From assembly GCA_963969495.1 (NCBI GenBank), contig OZ018333.1:85010732-85074731 (forward strand): a DNA stretch of 64,000 bases, given 5' to 3'. The stretch is from Ceratothoa steindachneri (Eukaryota; Arthropoda; Malacostraca; Isopoda; Cymothoidae). Positions 1 through 9,040 of this stretch are shown in pieces. Position 1 is the stretch's first letter, and the number at the start of each line of letters is the position of its first letter. Position numbers and translations under genes: made by a program. Under the pieces are notes generated by a model that ran no database searches, was not told where the DNA came from, and worked only from the letters and a program-made list of their open reading frames with translations.

Positions 1-2
1 AA

Positions 3-434
3 GCTGGCATTTTTGTAGGGCTGGAGATCAGAGAATTGATACATGACAGGGAGTTCAGAAATAAACTAACTCCACTTAAGTTGGCAACATGGGATTCATT
101 GGTTCATGCATTGCAGAACTTCCTTGGTAATCATAGAGCTGAAAACTATGAAGAACTAGTGGACAACATGATAAAGGCTTATCAATGATTGAGGTGTCGG
201 ATGTCTCTTAAGATGCATTTCTTGCATTCACATCTAGATTTCTTTCCAACTAATATGGGTGATATTAGTGACGAACATAGGGAAAGGTTCCAACGAGATA
301 TCGCAATGATATCGCTTCAACAAAAACATGATTGGTGACTATTGTTGGTTCCTACAACGGGAGGACCCTATATCCACTTACAAGCGCAAGAGCAAGAGTC
401 TCAAACATTTTTTAAGAAATTTATAGTTAGGTGA
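3..434 (+). pseudogene. Fossil of a repeated arthropod protein of unknown function
   Basis: The frame opening at base 3 encodes the segment LGNHRAENYEELVDNMIKAY, then a TGA at 186-188. The same frame continues with MSLKMHFLHSHLDFFP and DEHRERFQRDI. A frameshift near 335-345 moves the reading into another frame giving GDYCWFLQREDP and YKRKSKS. From memory, this order of motifs (GxFVGxxIRxL, FLGNxxAENY, MSLKxHFLHSHLDFFP, DEHxERFxxD, DYCWxLxRE) belongs to a protein repeated in many arthropod and some cnidarian genomes, often near transposons and without an assigned function. The copy enters from outside the window and is broken by at least one stop and one frameshift. A good match to a splice donor (AGGTGAGTA) follows the last coding bases, which may be chance. 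I assign no function. Confidence 0.6.
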
Positions 435-773
435 GTACTATCTCTTTTATATGTAATATATATCTTGTCTGGGTCTGCAAAAGGACGTACATAATGCCAA
501 ATAGGATGCCCCGATTCCAAATCTTTTCCAAGAAACGTCACATTCTTCCCAAACTCGTAATAATTATATCATTAATTGATCTAAGGTGACAAAGTGAGCC
601 ATATAGCCCAGTTGCACAACTCAGGAACCTTACATGCTAGAAAAAATCTGAGCACAGATTTCAAATCAACACACCCAAATTAGTTAGTTACAACAAAATT
701 TACTCAAGTAGCAGAGACAAAGTTAAAATTTGTTGGCTAGTGTAATTGAACGCACTCTGTCTGTGCTAGCTGC
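435..773. other. Interval with no recognised feature
   Basis: AT-rich sequence with no open frame longer than a few dozen codons and no repeat recognised elsewhere in the window. It lies between the protein fossil and the first LINE copy. Confidence 0.5.
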
Positions 774-2191
774 TCGATAAGGCCAACTCGCTTTAAGGGG
801 GCGTGGGGGCAAGGGATGACAGGGCCCGTCGACCCTTGCACTATAAAGTTCTGCTGGCGTGCATATTAATTTTACAGGGGACCACTGTATGTGCCCCCCT
901 CTCTTCCCCGACGCATGATGGTTCGCCGGCCCAAGAGGAGACAAAAGGTTACACGAAGGGGATCCGTGATGTCTTGGGAGGGGGGGACGCACATGGAGGC
1001 CCTCCCCCCTGAGACTGAGATGGACATGGTCCCTGAGGTGACTCAGCCTCAGATGGTAGGATCTTCCATGGGGTCGAACCTGGGCTCAGAACCTGAGTAT
1101 GCCCCTGTGAAAGCTTCTCAGACTGCTCGGGAACCCGAGGCCTTACAAGGAGAGGAGGGATCTCCTTCCCTAGCTGCTGCCCTTGTGACAGCCAAGACTT
1201 CCATTTCAGAGAAGAATCTTGCTAAGGAGGCCGGTCCAACTGGACTAGGACCTCCTGCCAGAGAAGCGGGTTCTTTCGCCGCCCTCCTCTCCTAAAAAGA
1301 AAAGAAACAGGAAAAAGAAAAAATAGACTCGAGGTTCCTCTTGCTCCGCAGAAGCCACAGAGACTGACGTGTCCGCTGTTGCGGTAAGCTACCAAGCAAA
1401 GATCGGTGCGTCCGCTCCGGTGCTCCCCCGAGTGGGGAATCCCTAACAAGACCAAAATAGCAAGTGCGCAGAGCGGAGCCTCGATTAGTTCAGGGCACGA
1501 AGGAACTTGTGGACTACTCCATAGATGATATCACCGTACAGCTGACGGACAATGGAGCCTTTGCCCACACCCAATGGTCAGCTGGGTGGCTCGGAGATGA
1601 TGGGTCCTCTTAAAGAGGGACCCCCGCCTCCGAAGCCACCCTGCTCACCTATGGTTTCAAGGTGGAGGGAGGAAAAGACTCGCATGGCTAGCCCAACCTC
1701 CACCGATAAGTCTTCCAAGGTGACAGTGCATTTCCGGCCAACAGTACCCGGAGTTCTGCCTCCGGGAAGCGTGCAGCCATTCCCGTGATGGTCTTCTCTT
1801 TGAAGAGGACCCCCGCATCTCCTCCGAGTTAGACCTGGCAGGCATATTCCTTCAATGGAATCGCCGCCGCAGACTCTGGGACAACTAAGAGGAGATGCGG
1901 AGGTTCGTCTCCTCCCGTTTTCCTTTAGCTATCTTTTTGGCAGAGACCATGCTGGGGTATAAGGGTTTTCGCACCCCACCACCACAGGATGGGAGCCTGG
2001 CAGGAGGATGTGGCATTTACACCGGGCATGATGTCTCCGTTCATTTCTTTGCATTAAATGCCTTCTTTCAGGTAATAGCAGTGCAGCTCCACCTGTTGCT
2101 GCACTGTTATTTCTGTGTATATTCCACCGTCAGTCAACTTAGACGCCGGGGTCTTCCATTTCATTGTGGTACAGTTGCCAAGGCCCGGTTC
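774..2191 (+). mobile_element. LINE copy 1 (I/Nimb-like), ORF1 and endonuclease only, internally deleted
   Basis: The copy aligns by eye to the middle of ORF1 in copies 3 and 4. The ORF1 block at 891-1295 carries the acidic segment EPEALQGEEGSPSL and ISEKNLAKEAGPTGLGPP. At about 1495 the sequence jumps to the KELVDYSIDDITVQL region of ORF1, and at about 1555 it jumps again to the ORF1 C-terminus, so the CCHC knuckles are absent. From about 1790 it follows the ORF2 endonuclease: IFLAETML (usual QETML), the GYKGFRTPPPQDG region and the HDVSV segment. Similarity stops in the middle of the endonuclease, and no RT or RNase H follows. Several stops and shifts make it dead. It is a deletion derivative or an old fragment. 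Confidence 0.75.
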
Positions 2192-2321
2192 TGGCGCAAC
2201 CCAACCTTGTGTAACAAGGGTAACCGAAACTGAGCTCTATCGATTTGTCAAAGAACCTTTTCTCAGGCTTGCTGAAGTTCATGTCATTAATACGTTTTAT
2301 CGATTTCCTCTGTGACCCCCT

Positions 2322-3060
2322 CCCCCAAAGATCTGGAAGAGGATTAACAAGATCTGGGCTCTTTATGCCAGCCATAATAGCCCCACCCTCATTCTGCATT
2401 GATCATTTGTGATTGACAGCTGGGTGGTCAGCAACCCTTTGGCTAACTATTTCTGTGCCATCAGCAGTGTCAACCGTTACAATAAGGCTTTTCTATCTTG
2501 TAAATCAAATAATGTCTTCTTGTTCCCCCAATTTTATGACGAACTCTAACATTCTGTAAAATTCCTTTTTCTCTTTCCACGAGATAAATGCTGCATTGTC
2601 CCTTTGTGATTCTACTTCTCCTGGCCTTCACAGCAGCCATTATGATATGAGTCAGCATCTTCATCCACACTCTATTATGTTCTTAATGACTTATACAACA
2701 TTATATAGCTAAAGGGTTCTTACCCATCATCATGCACTGTTGGAATTGTCCCCCTCTTTGTCAAACCAGACAGACAGGCACAGATTGGACTTACCCATGG
2801 CCATCTTGTTTTGACTGGTCCTTGAATAACCCCTTGCTGCTGTTTTTGGGGTGGTGACGAATCAGTTGCCTATCTTGTATTGGAATGTCCTTATTTTGCT
2901 ATTCTTTCTTGTCATTGTGCCCCCACCCTTTCAAGTGTACCTTGCCTTTCCCTCCCTTATTTTCATCTGACACTAGAATATTTTAAACCCTTATTTTTAA
3001 AACTTTTAAACCTTAGTGCTCTTCTCCCGCTTATATAATTAATTTGCCCCTATTTGTTTG
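2322..3060 (+). pseudogene. Second LINE family, endonuclease-RT linker, RT finger and C-terminal tail fused by deletion
   Basis: The text KIWKRINKIWALYASHNSPT is a typical endonuclease-RT linker of I/Jockey-type LINE proteins. After VIDSWVVSNPLANYFCAIS it continues with an RT block-1-like stretch, INAALSLCDSTSPGLHSSHY followed by HPHSIMFLM, and then PLFVKPDRQ. At about 2775 it passes directly into a C-terminal-tail motif, IGLTHGHLVL, then DESVAYLVLECPYF. The RT palm and the rest of the protein are therefore missing. The sequence is clearly different from the abundant LINE family and is interrupted by stops. A similar linker piece lies on the minus strand near 60025-60220. The family assignment is by motif order only, and the exact clade is uncertain. 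Confidence 0.55.
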
Positions 3061-3254
3061 TGCTTTCATATAGAATCCACTTGGATTGGGCAGCTATCCA
3101 TTTTTTTTTCCTTAAATCATTATTAAATGATATGGTGTACTTTTCAAAATACTCTTGCACACACCTAAAAATTCTTTCTCCTTTCAAATCAGTTTTTAAA
3201 GATTTGGCAAAATTAATAAATTTGGCCTCTATGCCATCCCCCCTCCTTTTGAAT

Positions 3255-3990
3255 GGAAGGTGCTCAGTCAAACACTGCATCTGTCTTCACAGTTGAGCTG
3301 GTTACAATTCACTGCTCGCTATTTGAGATTATGCATTTTAGCTGCTTCAGAAACAAAATTTTGATTTATATTGACTCACAGAGAGCCCTAACTGCGCTCG
3401 AGGCATTAGAATCTTGGTACTCCCTGGTTCTCAGTATCTGTGAAACCATGGCTGTCGCCTATCTGAGATAAGTGAAGATTATCTTCAGTTAGGTTCTTGA
3501 ACATGTAGGATTGTAGGAAATGAGGGAGCCGAAGGGTCTGCAAGGACTTGGCATACAGGCCACTATTTCACTCATACACTAATTACATAGAAGGAATCAG
3601 GTCATCCCTTTGACCTACCTGGTAAAGAAGCTCTAAAACTGGCAGCTGAAAGCTAAAGTTGCATCCTTGTTCCTGCGGTAGTCCTCATGGACCTACCCGA
3701 CTCTAGCCCAGTGGCTTCAGTTCACTTTGTCATTTCCGAAGCAGTTGCCAGGATGGCCCCTTTTAAGGAAAACAAAAATGATCTCTGGACCAGACACACT
3801 CATGGTGCACACCCCCATTTGATGGAGTGTTGCTCCCATGCACCTTAAAGCAATGACTGAATGGTCCCCCAAACTGTCCAGCACATTCTTTCTGAATGTC
3901 TAAGGACGAGCGTGATGGCTACTGCTAGTCCCTTGTGGTATTTGCAAAAAGGATCCCTTGATCCCCCCGCTCTACCCCGGTCTTGGTTTC
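3255..3990 (+). pseudogene. Divergent RNase H and C-terminal fossil of the abundant LINE family
   Basis: The RNase H motifs are readable: VFTVELVTIH (the Glu motif) and LIYIDSQRALTALEALES (the second Asp motif). Later pieces correspond to GNEGAxxSAR and to the segment that reads PWTYPPMP in better copies. Near 3870-3900 the phrase VPQTVQHILSEC matches the terminal Cys/His tail. Many stops and shifts separate these pieces, so the copy is old. It ends where the 5' UTR of LINE copy 2 begins. The upstream endonuclease and RT portions are absent here. Confidence 0.6.
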
Positions 3991-4014
3991 TGAAACATGT
4001 CTCAATGATCATTC

Positions 4015-5263
4015 CCTATTTGCTTTCCTGGCCACCGTGATGACGTGACTCAGGGCCCCGTCCATCCTCAGCTTAGCCTCTTCTACTTTCTGACACCGTC
4101 TTCTTACTCTGCTTCCTCACTTTCCATACAACTCTCCCAAAGCTTTTGCTGCTTGGCATCTAATTTCACAGGGTAGACGCCGACCAGCTTTCTCTCACCC
4201 AGCAATCCTGGATCAGGACTGGGGGGGGGGGGGGACAATGCACCCTCACCCATGAGCTCCAGTTTGGGGTGGTTGATTTTTAACAACCTGCTGCACCTGC
4301 ACTCTCACCTTCCTCACATACCCTTTCTCTTTTCATGAGTCTATCAATTTTACCCCCAGCCCAAGGTAGAGCCCCCATATTGATGGACTGCCTAGACACT
4401 GGGTGGGAGGAGTGGCATGTAATGGTGGCAGCTGGCCTTGCTGACCCCATATTCACCCCTCACAGAGCAGGGTACCCCTCTGGATGATTAGCCTTTGCAT
4501 CCCGTGAAAATAATGGGGTCACCATCCATGCCCAATTATGAAAATGTTCAAAATCAACCTCTCTACTTCACCTATACCATCGTCAGATCTATGGCAGAAA
4601 AGGAGCCCCCTTTCCCCACACACATACCCTTGTGCATTCTCAGGGGACCATCTAAACTTCTTATATGGGAGAGGACACTTACTCCTCTCTTAGGCGGCCT
4701 ACGGGTGCACTGGACTCCCACTACCCCCTTCTTCCTCTTCCCAGTGGCAGTCCCTTCTTTGCTTCCCATGGGACGCTAAGAAATCACGCAGGCGGAGCAA
4801 TATTGACCGCTCCCCAGGGAGGGGGCAAGGGTTGGCAGAGTCCGTCGGTCTGTGACGCCTATCATCCTGCACTTCTGAGTTTACAGGGAACCAGCATACC
4901 CGTCCCCCATCCTCCATCTCTTTCCCGATGGATGCTGGTTTGCCAGCCCAAGACGAGAGAAAAGGTACCTTGAATGGGATCTGCGATGTCTTGGGCTGTT
5001 GGGGAATGGAACTTCCATGGGGTCGAACCCAGGCTCAGTACCAAGCACAGAACCTGAGTCTGCCCCTGTGAAAGATTTTCCTCATACGGATCGTGCCTGT
5101 GAGGACTCACAAGGAGAGGAGAGCCTCCCTGCTTAAGCTGGTGTCCCTTTGACAGCCAAAACTTTCTCCATTTCAGAGAAGTATTTTGCTGAGGCATCTC
5201 CATCTGGCCTAAGAGCTCCTTCCGATGTTGGAGGGAGGTAGGTTTATTCCCACTCCCACCCCC
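4015..5263 (+). mobile_element. LINE copy 2, 5' UTR plus ORF1 N-terminus
   Basis: The first 500 bases match the 5' UTR shared by copies 3, 4, 6 and 8, including the landmarks CTAATTTCACAGGGTAGA and the run of G at about 4219-4234. ORF1 follows with the SSLRRPTGALDSHYPLLPLP region and, near 5100-5240, the EEGSPxxxAGxPxTAxTFSISE block. The copy breaks off at about 5263, where the 5' end of copy 3 starts in the same orientation. The two elements therefore lie head to tail, but I found no continuation of copy 2 beyond copy 3 and no clear target-site duplication. Confidence 0.7.
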
Positions 5264-5782
5264 CTCCGTAAGGGGCACGGCGATTTGCTTTCCTCTTAGC
5301 CAGGCTGATGTAACTTAGTGTCCTGTCTGGCCCCAAGTTAGTCTCTTCTTTCTGACACCCTGTGATTTTACCCTACTTCGTCTTTTTCCTTACAACCTCT
5401 GTTACAACTTTTTCTGGTCAGCCTCTAATTTCACAGGGTAGACGCCGACCAGCTTCCTTTCACCCAATCACCCAAGATTGGGACTGAGGAGAGAGGGGAA
5501 CAACGTTCCTTCACCCATGAGCTCTGGTCTGGGGTAGTGGGTTTTTAACAACCTGCTTCATCCCCACCCAGACCTTCTTCACATCCCCTTTCTTTCTCCT
5601 TTTACTATGTATCCATTTTACACCGAGCCTAAGGTAGAGCCGCCATGCCGATGGGCTGCTAGGCCACTAGGCGGGAGGAGTGGCCTAAAATGGCAACAGC
5701 TGCTTCTGCCGGCCCCATATTTACCCCTCGCAGAGCGGGCTACTGCGTCGGGTTTTTAAGGGTTTGCACTAATTGGATCACC

Positions 5783-7786
5783 ATACCCAATGATGAGAAT
5801 ATAAAAAAAAACAAATCTCTCTCACTTTCCCCTTCACCAGCGATGGAGCCGCCTTCGGGCAGCTCCACCGTAAAAATGGAGATCCCCTTTCCCCAAGTGC
5901 TTTTGCAGGGGACACTGCAAAACTCTTCAACCAGAGAGGAGGATTACTCCTCTCCTCTGCTACGGGTGTAGGGGACTCGCCCTTCTCTGGAGCCGCCCTT
6001 GGTCGACTCTCTTTCTCCAGCGGCAGACCCCATTTACTTTCTAAGGGGACTGCCTAGAAAGGGCAGGAGGGAGCGACTCAATAGGGCCAACCCTCTTAAG
6101 AGAGCAAGGGATGGCAGGTTCCCTTAGCCCCGGCCCTGGCCCCGGCCCCGTAATGTCGTGCGTACTTGCGCGATCAGCTTGCAGGGGGTCGGTATATCTA
6201 CCCCTTTTTCTTCCCCGACGGATGCCGGTTCGCTGGCCAAAGACGAAATGACTAAAGGTCCCTTGAATGGGGCCGGTGATGTCGCGGGGGGAGGGAGGGC
6301 CACATGGAGGTCCCCACCCTAGATGGACATGGTTCCTGATCGATCCAGCCCACATGGTAGGATCTTCCATGGGGTCAAACACAGGCTCGGTGCTAAGCAC
6401 AGAATCCGATTCCGTCCATGTGAGGGCTTCCCCTAAAATGGCGCGGGCGCCTGAAGACTTACAAGGGGAGGAGGGATCTCCTCTCCCTGCTGGTGCCCCT
6501 GTGACAGCCAGGACCTTCTCCATTTCGGAGAAGGATCTTGCTGAGGCCGGCCCATCTGGCCTAGGGGCTCCCTCCAACGGGGAGAAAAGCGGGTTCATTC
6601 GCCGCCTCCTCTCATACTAACAAAATAAGACTAAAAAGACGCGGGGGCTGCGTGGACGGACGGGGCTGCTGCCGTTTCGGTAAGCGACCAAGCCAAGATC
6701 GCTACGTCCGGCCCCGTTTCTCCCCCGAGTGTGGAGTCCCAGACGAAGAACAGAACTTTGTAGAGCGGAGCCTCGATTACGTCGGGACCTCTCATTTAAA
6801 GTCTACCTAGCGTTTTTGAGCCCGCTGGCTTCAAACGGTTTTTTGTTATTCGCTCCACTGATGGTAGCATGTTGGCTAAGGGCAACATGATACATCAGAG
6901 GAGAGCTCCAGCAAGTGTGATTTGCAGAGAGCCGAAGGTGACCCGTTTCTCGCACGGGAGCCTTCTGGCGAATGCGTCGAATCCCTCCGAGCCGGCCATG
7001 ATTAATGCCCCTCGGACACTTGATGGCACGCCTGTGAGTGTGACGCCACAGTCTGCCATGAACTTTGTGAAAGGAGTAGTTTATGCGAGAAAACTCGTGG
7101 ACTACTCCATAGATGACATCACTTTAGAGCTGGCCGACCATGGGCCTGTCAAGTTCGAACGTGTGATGAGAAAACAGGTGGAGGTGCCTCAAGACCCACC
7201 CCTACACTCTTCCTCACGTTTTACTGTGGCAAGCTACCCGATTCGGTGCGTGTCAGTTGGTATCGCTACCGCGTGAAGGCATTCGGGCCACTGCCGCGGA
7301 GGTGCTATTACTGTCACCGCTTCCGCAATACTAATCGCTCATGTAGACGTTCAAAGTCAGGGTTACCCGAAGTCTGTGTAAGTTGCTCTAAGGTCGCACA
7401 CGATAAGTCCAAATCGTCTGTGGCCAAGTGTTTCAATTGCGGAGAGTCGCACCATCTTCTTCGAAGCAACGTGGTGTGTATCGACTTGAGAATGAAATCC
7501 TAGTCGTTCAGGCCTAGGATCTTCTCTCATTTTGCGAGGCTAAGGACATAGTCTTGGCGTGCCCGGCGCTGCCTTGGACGTCCTATGTCTCAATGATGAG
7601 AAGCACACACTCTGCTCCTGGCCCCTCCAGGCCTATGAGCACGGTCTTTTCTGCGCCCATTTGGAACCCTTTTACGGGTTCTACCCACCCGGAGCACTGG
7701 TATCGTGAGTGGCACAAAGGGTCCACACCCAGCCCCTGTTAAAACCAGTGCTCCCCTCCCTTTTCCTAGCCTGACCTTTTCGCGTA
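5783..7786 (+). pseudogene. ORF1 of LINE copy 3 (gag-like, CCHC knuckles)
   Basis: The conserved start context CACCATG is CACCATA here, so the initiator is lost. The N-terminal part reads TEPPSGSSTxKM-like text (MEPPSGSSTVKMEIPFPQ). The acidic middle, the LAEAGPSGLGAP segment and the domain with NFVKGVVYARKLVDYSIDDI follow. Three Cys/His knuckles are seen at about 7290-7465: CYYCHRFRNTNRSC (second half altered), then CVSCSKVAHDKSKSS with the last Cys lost, then CFNCGESHH. In the I group of LINEs this protein binds RNA and forms the ribonucleoprotein. The frame is broken many times, and the pogo-like transposon interrupts its C-terminal end. Confidence 0.7.
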
Positions 7787-7807
7787 GGGGAGACCGGGGC
7801 TAGTTGT
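7787..7807 (+). repeat. Left terminal inverted repeat of the pogo-like element
   Basis: Apart from its first base this reads GGGAGACCGGGGCTAGTTGT and is the reverse complement of the right end. It is preceded by the target dinucleotide TA. Confidence 0.8.
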
Positions 7808-8035
7808 TACAATTTTACTATTTTTACCTCTAATTCAATAACTAATGAAGGAAACTTAAACAAATTTATGCTGTGAAAAGTTTATTATGTGTGCTATCAT
7901 AATCATGTAACAAAAAGGTTATATACTTTTTAATTCCTATGATATAATTGAAAATAGCAGAAAAACATTTTGTATACAACTTGCTTCATATGCAGGGCAA
8001 GTTGTTACAGACAAAAAACAAAAGAAATCAGTTAT

Positions 8036-8182
8036 CACTTCATTTCACATAGGTCACATACATAATGAGCACTTTCATTTATGCAACTTTCATGGTCCCA
8101 ATCTGTGCATTTGATGCATTGAACCCATTGCTCCCCTGAGCCTGAATTTGACTATTCAGCCCCACATGGAAGACACCAATAA
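8036..8182 (-). pseudogene. Transposase C-terminal zinc-finger remnant of the pogo-like element
   Basis: The minus strand reads WCLPCGAE, a stop, then GEQWVQCIKCTDWDHESC and YVCDLC, ending in TGA. The spacing of C-x2-C, C-x2-C, H-x2-C and C-x2-C is that of the PHD-like zinc finger found at the C-terminus of many arthropod pogo/Tigger (DDE) transposases. The catalytic core is absent. A Lys-rich stretch (QGKRLKIKTYKR) lies upstream in another frame. The family link is from established knowledge of these tails, and the deletion of the core is seen directly. Confidence 0.6.
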
Positions 8183-9017
8183 TCTTCAATGTTCTTTCTG
8201 TTCTTATCTCCGAAGACTTCAGAAACCTATTATTGATCAGATTCCTCTTATAGGTTTTAATCTTGAGCCTTTTCCCTTGTGAATCCTCATTTTGTTCTGT
8301 AGTTTCATCTTCACAGATGTATCTATTAGGATTGCTGTGTGGCGTTTTCTTTTGTTGCATCTTTGAGTCTTTCTTGGGCTAGCTTTTTTAAATGGTCGCA
8401 GCTCCTCTGGGGTTTTGATTTATCCTGCAGGCCTTTGTTCTGTCTGTATAGAAGAAGGTGATTGGTATATGTAAGGTCTATATAAACCATCCTTGCTTGT
8501 ACTTGGAACAGGGTCTGGAATCATATTCTCAAGGCTTGTTATGTGCTAAGGAGTTGGATGGTCTTGAAGAGGTTCACAGGTAGGTATCTTGTAGCCTAAG
8601 CAAACTTCAGTAGGCTGTAATGGGCTTTCACTATTTGGAGGGCAAGTTGTTACTGATTGTAACAACTAGCCCCGAAGGAATTATTTTCCTTCTCCTCATA
8701 AATATGGCTATTCACTTAAAATATTATAAAATGAAATCTAATCACACATGAAGCATAATGAGTTATTTCATAACAATCATTATTTTTCATGAACCTGAGT
8801 TTCATTAAGGTCTATGTAAATAGTACAAATGGTCAGAATACTTACTCAGGGTATCCAAAAACAGTTTTTTTGCTTGTAGTTTCGCTGACGAGTGATCACC
8901 TTAATTAGCACTCAACAAGGACAAGGCTGGTACTGACGCCTAAACGCCTCAAGAACCTCGGCGCCAACTGTTGCAATATGATGAAGATATTGACAATATA
9001 CCAACCTACCCCTGTAT

Positions 9018-9038
9018 ACAACTAGCCCCGGTCTCCCA
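9018..9038 (-). repeat. Right terminal inverted repeat of the pogo-like element
   Basis: Read on the minus strand it begins TGGGAGACCGGGGCTAGTTG. It is followed on the plus strand by the duplicated TA at 9039-9040 and then by LINE ORF1. Confidence 0.8.
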
Positions 9039-9040
9039 TA

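Larger units (their letters stand above)
7787..9038. mobile_element. Pogo-like DNA transposon, internally deleted derivative
   Basis: The interval interrupts LINE ORF1 exactly: the LINE text runs to CGCGTA before it and resumes with TAAGGCGAAA after it, as in the uninterrupted copies. The dinucleotide TA is on both sides, which is the target duplication of the Tc1/mariner/pogo group. The ends are inverted repeats of 21 bp with one mismatch at the outermost base. Related subterminal copies of the sequence (C/G)(A/T)AGTTGTTAC lie at 7995-8010 and 8641-8675. Only the tail of a transposase is visible inside, so this 1.25-kb element depended on a transposase made elsewhere. Confidence 0.75.

Noticed and set aside
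4219..4234. G run as a quadruplex regulatory element
   Set aside because: It lies in a LINE 5' UTR where other copies have shorter, interrupted G runs (GAGGGGGGAGGGG), so it looks like slippage.
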